A stretch of 64,000 nucleotides of DNA, from NCBI RefSeq assembly GCF_900103805.1, contig NZ_FNIB01000002.1:186001-250000 (forward strand). Reading direction: 5' to 3'. This document shows positions 53,138-61,364 of the stretch, piece after piece (within the stretch, counting starts at the first letter, position 1; each line of letters begins with the position of its first letter). The DNA comes from Cryobacterium flavum (GTDB lineage Bacteria; Actinomycetota; Actinomycetes; Actinomycetales; Microbacteriaceae). Made by a program: the position numbers and the translations under genes. The notes under the pieces were generated by a model. It did no database searches. It was given only the letters and a program-made list of their open reading frames with translations, and was not told the origin of the DNA.

Positions 53138-53188
53138 TGATTGTATTTGATTCTATAATACAGCTAATAATCATTTGCAATCATTTCT
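53138..53188. promoter_or_regulatory. Candidate DeoR-family operator between nagB and cutC
   Basis: The short divergent gap is strikingly AT-rich. TGATTG (53138-53143) is mirrored by CAATCA (53178-53183), and AATCATTT occurs twice in direct repeat around GC (53170-53187). The TGATTG/CAATCA pair is shared with the divergent promoter at 47427-47452. It may bind the DeoR regulator and control both flanking genes. Confidence 0.45.
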
Positions 53189-53212
53189 AAATCAATGCGG
53201 CAGGACACTTTC

Positions 53213-53923
53213 ATGCACACACTCGTCGAAATTTGCATCGATGACCTGGACGGTGCGCTCGTGGCCGAACGAGCCGGAGCCGACCGGGTCGAATTGTGCG
53301 GCAATTTGATCGAGGGCGGCACCACTCCGAGCATCGGGCTGCTCAGGCGTGTCCTCGATTCCGTCGAACGTATTGGCGTGCAGGTGATGGTCCGCCCGCG
53401 CGGCGGCAACTTCGTGAACTCGGCGTCGGAGCTCTCGGTGATGCAGGCCGATATTCGGGCTATTCGGCGGGACGCCGACGGCGCTGCTGTGCGGGTCGGC
53501 CTGGTGTTGGGTGTGCTGACGCGCGACAACCAGATTGATCAGACCGCGATGCGTCGTTTGATCGCGGAGGCCGCAGAGCTGCCGGTTACCTTTCACAAGG
53601 CTTTTGACGATGTGAACGATCTGGGCGCCGCCCTCGAACAACTCGGCGAACTCGGCGTTGAACGTGTTCTCACCTCCGGTGGACAGACCACTGCATTTGA
53701 CGGCGCAGGGGCGCTGCGTGACCTGGGGCGGCACGGCTCGGCCGTGCGCATCCTGGCCGGCGGCGGGGTTCGGGCGCACAATGTGGCAGCGCTGGTGGCA
53801 TCGACCGGGGTCAGCGAGGTTCATCTGCGCGCCCAGGTTGCTAGCCCACTCGGCACGGGAACTTTGGCCACGGACTTCGACATTATTCGTTCGGTGATCG
53901 GGGCGCTCGCCCGGTCGAACTGA
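53213..53923 (+). CDS. cutC: CutC family TIM-barrel protein
   Basis: 236 aa from ATG 53213, which has AGGA about 9 nt upstream; ATG 53195 would add six residues. LVEICIDDLDGALVAERAGADRVELCGNLIEGGTTPSIG is the family's N-terminal signature, and LPVTFHKAFDDVNDL and GVERVLTSGGQTTAFDG follow. The family is named for copper homeostasis in E. coli, where the role has been questioned. Here it shares a divergent promoter with nagB and a possible DeoR site, which points to amino-sugar metabolism. No copper gene is nearby. Confidence 0.88.
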   Translation: MHTLVEICIDDLDGALVAERAGADRVELCGNLIEGGTTPSIGLLRRVLDSVERIGVQVMVRPRGGNFVNSASELSVMQADIRAIRRDADGAAVRVGLVLGVLTRDNQIDQTAMRRLIAEAAELPVTFHKAFDDVNDLGAALEQLGELGVERVLTSGGQTTAFDGAGALRDLGRHGSAVRILAGGGVRAHNVAALVASTGVSEVHLRAQVASPLGTGTLATDFDIIRSVIGALARSN

Positions 53924-53934
53924 TTCGGGAGCAA

Positions 53935-53964
53935 CCGCGGCGTTCGCCCGGCCGTCTGCCGCGG
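53935..53964. terminator. Possible hairpin between convergent genes
   Basis: CCGCGGC (53935-53941) pairs with GCCGCGG (53958-53964) around a 16-nt loop in the gap between cutC and the convergent exporter gene. No T run follows on either strand, so it is a weak terminator candidate. Confidence 0.3.
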
Positions 53965-54006
53965 GTCGGAGCAGGTTTTGCAGCGGCTTTTGAAGCGGGG
54001 TGAAAG

Positions 54007-55086
54007 TCAGGAAAGCTGCACGGCCCCGAAGGCCAGAGCCGCGATCAGCGTCCAGGACAGCAGCCCGACCGCGAGCGCTCGACTGCCCGTGCGCAGCAGG
54101 GTGCTGAGGTTGACGGCCGCACCGAGGGCGAAGAGCGCCATGGCCAGCAGTGCGGTCTGCACCAGGTCGGCGACCTCGAGTACCTGATCGGGCAGCGGAG
54201 CGAACGTGCGTATCAGCATGGCCACGATGAATCCGGCAACGAAAAGCGGAACGATCGGTGGAGGCTTCGGCCGGTTGCTCCGGGTGGCCGGTTCAGACAC
54301 AGCGGCGTCGCCGGCAGTCGGGTCGCCGGCAGCAGACCTGGATACATCGGAGGCAGCGGGAGCGGCGGCATCCGCCTCGAGAGTGGCAAGCCGGTGGCGC
54401 TCGACGATGGACGCGACGGCCACGACCGGGGCGAGCATGAGCACGCGGGTGAGTTTGACGACGAGGGCCACCGCGAGCGCGCCCGAGCCGGCAATTTGCG
54501 CTGTCGCGACGACCTGGCCGACGTCGTGCACGCCGGCGCCGACCCAGTGTCCGAATTGCAGACTGCTCAATCCGAGCGGATGCCACAGCAGCGGCAACAC
54601 GGCGATCGCGAGGGTTCCACACAGGGTCACCAGGGCGATCGGGGTGGCGGTCTCTTCATCTTTGGCCTTGACGACGCCGCTCATGGCGCCGATGGCGGAA
54701 GCGCCGCAGATACTGAATCCGGTGGCGATGAGCAGGGGTTGACGGCCGGGCAGGCCGAACCAGCGGCCGAGACCGAGGGTACCAGCGAACGTGAGCAGCA
54801 CGATGGCGACGGTCGTCACGATGGTCACCCAGCCGAGAGCTGCTATGTCGACGAGGCTGAGTTTGAGGCCGAGCAGCACGATTCCGAGCTGCATGAACGG
54901 TTTGGCCGCGACGGCCAGCCCGGGCGCGAGGGCCCCGGCGAGCACGGGACGTGCGGCCGGGATCTGGCCGACGACGATTCCGAGCACGACGGCCATGGTC
55001 AGCAGCGGGACCGCGGGGACGGCGGCATGCACGCCCCAGGCAGCGAGGGCGGCGAGGGCCGCCACGAGTACTCCCCGAAGCCACAT
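54007..55086 (-). CDS. YeiH family putative sulfate exporter
   Basis: 359 aa with about ten helices. KPFMQLGIVLLGLKLSL, GFSICGASAIGAMSGVVKAKDEE and LSSLQFGHWVGAGVHDVGQVVATAQIAG are the defining blocks of the YeiH/UPF0324 family. A Ala/Ser/Pro/Thr-rich cytoplasmic loop of about 40 residues is inserted before the last helices. The annotation as sulfate exporter is by family only; no sulfur genes are adjacent. A repeat element (55116-55165) lies upstream. Confidence 0.88.
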   Translation of the reverse strand: MWLRGVLVAALAALAAWGVHAAVPAVPLLTMAVVLGIVVGQIPAARPVLAGALAPGLAVAAKPFMQLGIVLLGLKLSLVDIAALGWVTIVTTVAIVLLTFAGTLGLGRWFGLPGRQPLLIATGFSICGASAIGAMSGVVKAKDEETATPIALVTLCGTLAIAVLPLLWHPLGLSSLQFGHWVGAGVHDVGQVVATAQIAGSGALAVALVVKLTRVLMLAPVVAVASIVERHRLATLEADAAAPAASDVSRSAAGDPTAGDAAVSEPATRSNRPKPPPIVPLFVAGFIVAMLIRTFAPLPDQVLEVADLVQTALLAMALFALGAAVNLSTLLRTGSRALAVGLLSWTLIAALAFGAVQLS

Positions 55087-55115
55087 TCAGACAAGTCTAG
55101 GCGCGCTGGTTCGCT

Positions 55116-55165
55116 GGACGGGGCCCAGCTTCTAACCTGGGCCACGGTTCATAAGGTGGGCCCGG
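55116..55165 (-). repeat. GC-rich palindromic element, copy 1 of 3
   Basis: GGCCCAG (55122-55128) pairs with CTGGGCC (55137-55143) around an AT-containing loop, followed by GTTCATAAGGTGGGCCCGG (55147-55165). The latter 19-mer occurs exactly, on the other strand, at 61365-61383. The element lies between the end of the EamA-GAF gene and the start of the exporter gene. Confidence 0.7.
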
Positions 55166-55169
55166 CGCC

Positions 55170-56567
55170 TCAGACCGACACGCGCCGCAACACCGGCGCC
55201 AGGCGCGCGGCGAAGACCTCGGCCTGTTCGACGCTGGCCGACGTATAAACGCCCGACGCGTCGAGAAAATTCAGGCTGCCGAGAAATCCGGCGTCGTCGA
55301 CGATGACGGCGTTCACTGTGGCGGTCAAGTTCGGTGTGGTGAGCGCTCCAAAGCCGCCCGCCTCGTCGTCGGCCAGAAAGGAACGCTGCCCGATGACACA
55401 CTGCTCGACCCAGTTCGGATCCAGCTCCGACGAGATTCCGCCGAGCTGGTAGACGTACGGCCGGCTGGAGTACACGCGTACCAGATCCTCGAATTCGTCC
55501 CGCCAGAGTGACACGGTGACCAACTGGGCGCCGACGGCATCCGCGGCCTCGATGGCGATGTCACAGAGCTGGGCGGCAAGATCCGGCGATAGCGTGAGGT
55601 CGGCCACGTCTTCGTGCTCGCGCGGAAGTCCGATGATCGGCACCGCGCCGGCGAGCACACCGACGATCGGAATCGCCCCGGTGAGCAGCCCGAGCCCCGC
55701 CTGCTTGCGCCGCGACGTTGCCCGGGAGAGCATAACGACCCCGAGCAAGGCCGAGCCTCCCCCGACCAGCGCGGCAATCGTCGGCACTTCGCCGAGCAGC
55801 AGCCAGCCCAGGAGCAGCGAGAAAATCGGCACGATCAGCAGCAGCGAACCGCCCTCGGCTACGCTCGTACGCGACAGGGTCTGGTTCCAGAGGCAGTAGC
55901 CGAGCACGGTGCTGACGACCACCAGTACCACCAGCGCCACCCAAACGGATGCCGTCAGCCGACTGGGATCGACCGCGAACCGGGCCGTGGGCAGCGCGGT
56001 GAAACCGCCGATGGCACAGCCCCAGAACACGGTTTCGATGGGAGATACCCGCGCGAACAGCGGCTGCTGCACGATCAGAAAGACCGACAGCAGCAGAGCG
56101 GCGCCCACGATGAGGAGGGCGGTGCCGTTGAACCCGGTCGCGCTTCCGCCGCCGAGCGTGATCACGATGACGCCGCCGACCGCGATGACCATGCCAAGGT
56201 AGCCGAGCCGGGTGGTGCGTTCGACGAGCACGAAGTAGCCGAGAATGAACGCGAACACCGGCGAGATATTGAGCAGCAGGCTGGTGGTTCCCGCGGGAAC
56301 GGTGGCCTGGCCGAGGTTGAGCAGCATGCCGTAGCCGGCATAACCGCAGAGCGAGACGGCGATCATTCGCGGGATATCGTGGCGCCGCAGCGTGAGCCGC
56401 TGCCGGGTGATGAGCAGATAAAGGCCGATGATGGCGGCGCCGACGAGAAAACGCACGGCGGTGAGATCCTGCGGGGAGAGCACTGTGAGGGCTTCACGCG
56501 TGGCGACATACGTCGGCGCCGTGGCCGCGACCATGAGCACATCGGGTCGAGCCAGCCAGCGTCGCAC
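55170..56567 (-). CDS. EamA (DMT) transporter fused to a C-terminal GAF-like domain
   Basis: 465 aa from GTG 56567. Residues about 1-290 have ten helices in two EamA repeats (TAVRFLVGAAIIGLYLL, GYGMLLNLGQATVPAGTTSLLLNISPVFAF, YCLWNQTLSRTSVAEGGSLLLIVPIFSLLLGWLLLGE). Residues about 325-465 form a soluble alpha/beta domain (IAIEAADAVGAQLVTVSLWRDEFEDLVRVYSSRP, FLGSLNFLDASGVY) that looks like a GAF sensor domain. There is no frame break between the parts. EamA proteins export metabolites; the attached domain could sense a ligand on the cytoplasmic side. The fusion is not one I know as a standard family. Confidence 0.82.
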   Translation of the reverse strand: MRRWLARPDVLMVAATAPTYVATREALTVLSPQDLTAVRFLVGAAIIGLYLLITRQRLTLRRHDIPRMIAVSLCGYAGYGMLLNLGQATVPAGTTSLLLNISPVFAFILGYFVLVERTTRLGYLGMVIAVGGVIVITLGGGSATGFNGTALLIVGAALLLSVFLIVQQPLFARVSPIETVFWGCAIGGFTALPTARFAVDPSRLTASVWVALVVLVVVSTVLGYCLWNQTLSRTSVAEGGSLLLIVPIFSLLLGWLLLGEVPTIAALVGGGSALLGVVMLSRATSRRKQAGLGLLTGAIPIVGVLAGAVPIIGLPREHEDVADLTLSPDLAAQLCDIAIEAADAVGAQLVTVSLWRDEFEDLVRVYSSRPYVYQLGGISSELDPNWVEQCVIGQRSFLADDEAGGFGALTTPNLTATVNAVIVDDAGFLGSLNFLDASGVYTSASVEQAEVFAARLAPVLRRVSV

Positions 56568-56640
56568 GAGACCCGATTCCCTTGAAGTGTGTCTCGAGAC
56601 TAGTGCAACGCGGCCGACCCAGGTAAAAACGCGTTCAAAA

Positions 56641-56673
56641 CGGGGCCCACGGACGGGGCCCGGGCCCCGTCCG
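56641..56673. repeat. GC-rich palindromic element, copy 2 of 3
   Basis: A perfect 22-nt palindrome spans 56651-56672 (arms GGACGGGGCCC and its complement), preceded by GGGGCCCAC. The block matches 61404-61433 with only a few changes. It sits between the end of the UDP-glucose dehydrogenase gene and the start of the EamA-GAF gene. The perfect palindrome could act as a transcript hairpin. Confidence 0.7.
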
Positions 56674-56678
56674 AAGTA

Positions 56679-57989
56679 CTACGGGCGACCGAGGCCGTGA
56701 TAGGTCCAACCGGCAGCACGCCAGGCTGCGGGATCGAGGGCGTTTCGGCCGTCGACCACGGTCTTGGTACGAACGAGCGCACCAGCCCAGACCGGGTCGA
56801 GGTGCCGAAACTCGGGCCACTCGGTGACGAGCACGACGGCATCCGCTCCCCGCAGAGTCTCTTCGAGCGACTCCTCATAGTTGAGTTGCGGATGCCGCGC
56901 CCGCGAGTTCTCGATGGCCTGCGGGTCGGTCGCCACCACGTCGGCACCCAGGCCGCGCAACTGCACGGCCACGTCGAGCGCCGGCGAGTCACGCACGTCA
57001 TCGGAGTGCGGCTTGAAACTCAGGCCAAGCACCGCGACCTTGGCGTTGTAGACGCCGTCGCCGAGGGCCCCTACGGTCAGGTCGACCACGCGCTGGCGGC
57101 GACGCAGGTTGATCTTGTCGATCTCCTTGAGGAAGGCTACGGACTCGCCGCGCCCCAGCTCTTCGGCGCGGGCGGTGAAGGCACGGATGTCTTTGGGCAG
57201 GCACCCACCGCCGAAACCGACGCCGGCGCCGAGGAAGCGGCGACCGATGCGGCCGTCGTAACCGATGGCATCCGCCAGCTGGGTGACGTCGGCACCGGTG
57301 ACCTCGGCGATCTCGGCCATGGCATTGATGAAGCTGATCTTGGTAGCGAGGAACGCGTTCGCGGCGACCTTGACCAGCTCCGCGGTCGCATAGTCGGTGA
57401 TGACCAGGGGGGTGTCGGCAGCGAGCGCCGTGGCGTAGATCTCGTTGAGCAGCGCGGTGGCATGCTCGCCTTTATCGCCCGGAGCGACGCCGTAGACCAG
57501 GCGGTCGGGGCTGATGGTGTCCTGCACGGCGAATCCCTCGCGCAGAAACTCGGGGTTCCAGGCCAGCGAGGCGCCGCTGCCGGACTCGATGAGCTCGGCC
57601 AGGCGCGCGGCGGTTCCGACCGGAACTGTGCTCTTGCCCACGACGAGGTCACCGTCGGCCAGGTGCGGAATGAGCGATTCGATCGACGCATCGACGTAGC
57701 GCAGGTCGGCGCTGTAGCTGCCGAGCTTCTGCGGGGTTCCGACGGCGATGAAGTGTACCTGCGAGCCGGCGGCATCCGCTATGTCGGTGCTGAAGCGCAG
57801 GCGACCGCTGTTCATGGCGGACGTGAGAACCTCGGGCAGGCCAGGTTCAAAGAAGGGTGGCTTGCCGATGGCAAGCTGGGCGATCTTGACAGCGTCGACA
57901 TCGATACCGATGACCTCGTGCCCCAGCTCGGCCATGGCCGACGCGTGCACGGCTCCCAGGTAGCCGCATCCAATGACAGAAATTCTCAT
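56679..57989 (-). CDS. ugd: UDP-glucose 6-dehydrogenase
   Basis: 436 aa. VIGCGYLGAVHASAMAELGHEV is the NAD-binding motif, WNPEFLREGFAV and YDGRIGRRFLGAGVGFGGGCLPKDI are the central family blocks, the last holding the catalytic Cys (about residue 263), and VLGLSFKPHSDDVRDSPAL is the C-terminal signature. It makes UDP-glucuronate in two oxidations with NAD. The product could supply acidic sugars to the exopolysaccharide locus far upstream, though the genes are not linked. Confidence 0.93.
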   Translation of the reverse strand: MRISVIGCGYLGAVHASAMAELGHEVIGIDVDAVKIAQLAIGKPPFFEPGLPEVLTSAMNSGRLRFSTDIADAAGSQVHFIAVGTPQKLGSYSADLRYVDASIESLIPHLADGDLVVGKSTVPVGTAARLAELIESGSGASLAWNPEFLREGFAVQDTISPDRLVYGVAPGDKGEHATALLNEIYATALAADTPLVITDYATAELVKVAANAFLATKISFINAMAEIAEVTGADVTQLADAIGYDGRIGRRFLGAGVGFGGGCLPKDIRAFTARAEELGRGESVAFLKEIDKINLRRRQRVVDLTVGALGDGVYNAKVAVLGLSFKPHSDDVRDSPALDVAVQLRGLGADVVATDPQAIENSRARHPQLNYEESLEETLRGADAVVLVTEWPEFRHLDPVWAGALVRTKTVVDGRNALDPAAWRAAGWTYHGLGRP

Positions 57990-58078
57990 TTATTCCTTTC
58001 GGTCCTCCCAGAGCATAGTGGGCGCTGCACGTCACCCCAATTCGAGCAGGTTAACAAACGGATGCCGGGCCGTCACGC

Positions 58079-58159
58079 ACGTACCGCCGGTAAAATTTGC
58101 GACTCGCCGTGATTCGGGCAGGATTTGCCCGGAGAGTCGCAGATCTACCGGCGTTACGT
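58079..58159. repeat. 81-bp nested inverted repeat in intergenic gap
   Basis: Outer arms ACGTACCGCCGGTA (58079-58092) and the complement of 58146-58159 match at 13 of 14 positions. Inner arms TGCGACTC (58098-58105) and GAGTCGCA (58134-58141) match fully, and a central hairpin CGGGCA/TGCCCG lies at 58115-58131. The nested layout resembles the element at 27505-27601 but the sequences differ. It fills the gap between the surface-protein fragment and the dehydrogenase gene. Confidence 0.6.
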
Positions 58160-58183
58160 ACCAGCGAATGACGCGCGCGCGGG

Positions 58184-58441
58184 TTACGCGGTGGCCACCA
58201 CGCGGCGGCGCTGCAGCCCGGTTTCGGCGAGGCCGGCAAGCAGCACCAGCAGGGCACCGCCGAGCACGCTGCCAAGGTCGACGCCGGTTTTCGCGAGCGA
58301 CGAAGCGGATGCCGGTTCCACAACGCGCACGCCCAGGTCGAGCACGCGGGTTGATCCGTTCGGTGCCAAGCCGACGACCTGCAGGGTGTGCAGTCCGGCT
58401 GCGATGCTCGTGGGCGCGGCGAAGTTCTTAATTACCGGCAT
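58184..58441 (-). pseudogene. Fragment of a sortase-anchored surface protein (LAKTG motif)
   Basis: 85 residues from ATG 58441 with no good ribosome site. The C-terminal half has LAKTG, a hydrophobic helix (about residues 56-72) and RRR, the layout of an LPxTG-type cell-wall sorting signal with LAKTG as the motif. The preceding 45 residues look like the last strand region of a beta-sandwich surface domain. There is no signal peptide, so this is probably the tail of a larger gene lost by deletion; the frame is open upstream into the end of the aminotransferase gene. A genuine small ORF cannot be ruled out. Confidence 0.5.
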
Positions 58442-58473
58442 AACGTAATAGCGGATGCCGCCCTCGGCTGCGC

Positions 58474-59361
58474 CTACGCCGTGCGGCCCAGCAGGTACGC
58501 GTTCAGGGCGTCGGTCAGCGCCTGATCGGCGGGAAACGGCTCGCCGTCGAGGGCGACCACGGACACGGCGAGGCGCACGCTGGAGACCAGCCAGGCGGCA
58601 TCCGCGTGGCGAAGTTCCTTGAGCGTGACGTCGCGGTATTCCACGCGTGAACCCTGCGCGCGCAGGTAGTCGAACATGCTCTGCTGCGTGGTGCCGTGCA
58701 GAATAGCGCCGCTCGGCGCGGGCGTCACATACTCGCCATTGATGCGCAGCACGACACTTGAGGTCGGACCCTCCATGACGAAGCCGTCGGTCGTGAGAAA
58801 GATGGTGTCGTCGGCGCCACGACGGTGCGCCTCGCGAATCGCCGCCATGTTCACCGCATAGCTGAGCGTTTTCGCGCCCATCAGCAGCCAGGGGGCCTTC
58901 TCGGCAGCCCCGCGCGGATAGCCGCGGTCGAGAGTGATCACCCGCACGCCGTTCGCGCGCACCGCCGTGAAGTCCGACGCCGCAGCCGCGTGCAACCAGG
59001 CCGTGGGCGCCGGACCGTGCTCGACGCCGCGGCTAAGCACGAACTTGAGGGCGATCTCGCCCCGCTGCGGAATGCGCGACACGGCGTAGGCGATCGCGGC
59101 CCGCCACTGCTCGGCATTCGGCACCGGAAGCTCGCAGATGCGCGCAGAGTTGCGCAGCCGGCTGATGTGCGGCTCGACCTCCTGCGGGTGGCCGTCGACG
59201 ACGGCGAGGGTCTCGAAGATTCCGTCGCCGCGCTGGGTGCTCAACTCGCCGACGCGCAGCGCCGGGGCGGTCGATTCCATCTCGTGGAACGTGTCGCTGA
59301 AGTCCTGCTGCAGCGAGTCGGCGGGCACGGGGTCGATCAGCAGGGTGAAGGGCAATCTCAT
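58474..59361 (-). CDS. Class IV aminotransferase (aminodeoxychorismate lyase/branched-chain type)
   Basis: 295 aa from ATG 59361; longer frames add Arg/Ser-rich residues unlike the family. QRGDGIFETLAVVDG is the N-terminal fold motif, KTLSYAVNMAAIREAHRRGADDTIFLTTDGFVMEGPTSSVVL contains the PLP Lys and the E-G-x-x-S/T-N region (here with S instead of the usual N). The family includes PabC, D-amino-acid and branched-chain aminotransferases; length and context favour PabC-like 4-amino-4-deoxychorismate lyase for folate, without a pabB neighbour to confirm it. Confidence 0.78.
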   Translation of the reverse strand: MRLPFTLLIDPVPADSLQQDFSDTFHEMESTAPALRVGELSTQRGDGIFETLAVVDGHPQEVEPHISRLRNSARICELPVPNAEQWRAAIAYAVSRIPQRGEIALKFVLSRGVEHGPAPTAWLHAAAASDFTAVRANGVRVITLDRGYPRGAAEKAPWLLMGAKTLSYAVNMAAIREAHRRGADDTIFLTTDGFVMEGPTSSVVLRINGEYVTPAPSGAILHGTTQQSMFDYLRAQGSRVEYRDVTLKELRHADAAWLVSSVRLAVSVVALDGEPFPADQALTDALNAYLLGRTA

Positions 59362-59389
59362 GCCCCTGAGCCTACTTCGCGCCCGGCTT

Positions 59390-59428
59390 GGGTGGGCATC
59401 CGCTCCGGTGAAACGGATGCTTCCACCC
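59390..59428 (-). other. Hairpin in the leader of the aminotransferase gene
   Basis: GGGTGG then GCATCCG (59390-59402) pairs with CGGATGC, a two-T bulge and CCACCC (59414-59428). It lies 29 bp upstream of ATG 59361. It could be a leader structure; nothing marks it as a known riboswitch. Confidence 0.35.
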
Positions 59429-59527
59429 GGGCCCGCCGCGTCGCCCGCGAGGGGACGCAAGAGCGCGGAAAAGGACGGATTGCGCCCCCTCACAGGCTGG
59501 CGGCCTACCTGGGGCCGTCGCGGCGTC

Positions 59528-59548
59528 GGCGGCCGAGCTGAGGCCGCC
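59528..59548 (-). terminator. Hairpin just downstream of the anti-sigma factor gene
   Basis: GGCGGCC (59528-59534) and GGCCGCC (59542-59548) pair around a 7-nt loop, 8 bp beyond the stop of the anti-sigma gene on the minus strand. No T run follows, so it is at best a weak terminator. Confidence 0.4.
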
Positions 59549-59556
59549 TCGGCCAG

Positions 59557-60477
59557 TTAGCTCTGGAACGCGACGATGGGGTTGGTCGTGGGCTGGTCGG
59601 ATCCGCCGTTGGGTTCCACGGTGACACCCACCTGGTCGCCGGCGTGCATCGTGCCGTCAAGCACGCGCCAGGCCGTACCATCGCCGGTCGAGTCGAAGGT
59701 TCCGGCCGAAGCTGCGCCGTCCCCGTTGATGTACCAGAGTTGATAGTCCTGATCGCTCGGCAGCACGGGCAGTTTGTCAACCAGCACCGCGGAGATTCCA
59801 AGTTTGTTCGACCAGACCAGGGTTGCTTCCTGCCCGTTAGCGGTGGTCGTCGCGGCGCGCTGCGAGTCGTCGGCCGCGTTGATCTGGGCGAGTCCGGAGG
59901 CCTGCTGGGACTCGAACTGGTTGCTGTTCAGCACCTGACCGAAGAAGGATCCGCCAATGAACAGCGCGACCGCGGCCGCGGCGGCCAGCATGAACTGTGC
60001 CGGACGCTTGAACCAGCGGGCCTGGGCCCGCTCGGTTGCCGTTCGGTGCGGGCCGGAGCCGGTACCAAAATTGATGTCCGTGACCGCCGACGCGGAGCCG
60101 GCGGGCGCGCCGCCACCGGAATTCGGCGTCGTGGAGGTCGGCCCAGCGGGCAGGGTCGGGGTGGCGATCGGGGCAACGACGGGAGCTGCGTTGGTAACGG
60201 AGGCGAGGGCATCCGTTGTGCCGGCCGTAAGCGGCGGAAGCTGCGGGGTCGACGCGAGCAGGGACATGAGGTTCGCCTTGAGCGCGGCGGACGGCTGCAC
60301 GGGCGCCACGGCGAGGCCGAGGGCCACCGCGGTGTCATTCAACTCGGCAGCCTCGATGCGGGCCCGCTCGGATTCGGCGAGGAGCGCTTCAAAGGTGGCC
60401 GTGTCGTCGGCGTCGAGGGCGTGCAGGGCATAAGCGCCAGCCAGATCGGCCGGGTGCTGCTCGTTACGGCCGGTCAT
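59557..60477 (-). CDS. rskA: Anti-sigma-K factor RskA family protein
   Basis: 306 aa. Residues about 1-75 form the cytoplasmic sigma-binding part (HPADLAGAYALHALDADDTATFEALL), followed by an Ala/Pro/Thr-rich stretch, a membrane helix near 165-185 (FMLAAAAAVALFIGGSFFG) and an extracytoplasmic RskA domain (VDKLPVLPSDQDYQLWYIN, GDQVGVTVEPNGGSDQPT). It holds the adjacent ECF sigma factor inactive until proteolysis releases it. Its ATG overlaps the sigma gene stop. Confidence 0.92.
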   Translation of the reverse strand: MTGRNEQHPADLAGAYALHALDADDTATFEALLAESERARIEAAELNDTAVALGLAVAPVQPSAALKANLMSLLASTPQLPPLTAGTTDALASVTNAAPVVAPIATPTLPAGPTSTTPNSGGGAPAGSASAVTDINFGTGSGPHRTATERAQARWFKRPAQFMLAAAAAVALFIGGSFFGQVLNSNQFESQQASGLAQINAADDSQRAATTTANGQEATLVWSNKLGISAVLVDKLPVLPSDQDYQLWYINGDGAASAGTFDSTGDGTAWRVLDGTMHAGDQVGVTVEPNGGSDQPTTNPIVAFQS

Positions 60478-61070
60478 GATGCCACGCCCAATTCGTCGCG
60501 CAGACGGATGAGGCCATCGCGCAACCGCGTTTTCACGGTGCCCAAGGGAATGTGGAGCATATCGGCGACCTCGCTGTGACTGAACCCGCCGTAATACGCG
60601 AGGCTCACAGCCTGACGCTGCAGCTGAGTCAATCGAGTCATCGCCCTCTCCACCCTTTCATGTTCGAGTCGTACTTCAACAGTTTCGGCCACGTGATCGT
60701 AGGCAACGGCCAGGTCACGGATTCCAATTTTGGTATCACGGTCGCGTCCGGCCTGCGACGACCGAATTCGGTCGACCGCTCGCCGGTGTGCCATCGTGAG
60801 GATCCAGGTGCTCGCGCCACCACGCGTGGGTTCGTACCGCGACGCCGACTGCCAGATCTCCAGGAAAATCTCCTGAGTCACTTCTTCCGACTGTGCGTGG
60901 TCGACGAGCAGACGCTTGACCAGGCCAAGCACCCGCGGGGCGATCTGGTCATACAGTTCTCCGAATGCCGATTGGTCGCCGCGGGCCACACGTCCGAGCA
61001 ACTCCTCCTTGGTGGCAGGGGCTGGCGGCGCGAGGTCTCCGGCGGGATCAACAGTCATGAGATCTAGCAT
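60474..61070 (-). CDS. sigK: ECF RNA polymerase sigma factor, SigK type
   Basis: 198 aa. Region 2 (GDQSAFGELYDQIAPRVLGL, EEVTQEIFLEIWQSASRYEP, ASTWILTMAHRRAVDRIR) and region 4 (LTQLQRQAVSLAYYGGFSHSEVADMLHIPLGTVKTRLRDGL) are both complete. Size and the downstream RskA gene identify the SigK/RskA pair of actinobacteria, which responds to envelope or redox stress. Cys residues often used for redox sensing in SigK are not evident in the N-terminal half. Confidence 0.93.
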   Translation of the reverse strand: MLDLMTVDPAGDLAPPAPATKEELLGRVARGDQSAFGELYDQIAPRVLGLVKRLLVDHAQSEEVTQEIFLEIWQSASRYEPTRGGASTWILTMAHRRAVDRIRSSQAGRDRDTKIGIRDLAVAYDHVAETVEVRLEHERVERAMTRLTQLQRQAVSLAYYGGFSHSEVADMLHIPLGTVKTRLRDGLIRLRDELGVAS

Positions 61071-61364
61071 GTCAGGTCTTTTCCCGTTGTATGACTAGGG
61101 TTCGGTGCGAAGTCGATAACGGATTGGTCTTGGCGGCAAGCAATTCGCCAAAAGCGGATGCCTGCGGCCGCGCTGCGCCGCCGGGACCGGTATGACGCCT
61201 CGCGGGGCTGAAGAAGGTCGGGCCGCAGAGCACCTCTCGGCGCGAGGCCGCTCGAAGCGGCGAATAATGGAACCCGGGATTACTGCGGCCCGACCAGACT
61301 CCAGTGTATTCGAGCGGACCGGCCGGCGTCGAATGTTCGCCCGTGGCGCACAGGTTGCGCACGT

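Noticed and set aside
56697-58112. A 471-codon open frame on the plus strand opposite ugd
   Set aside because: ugd is recognisable along its full length on the other strand. The antisense translation has no family signature.
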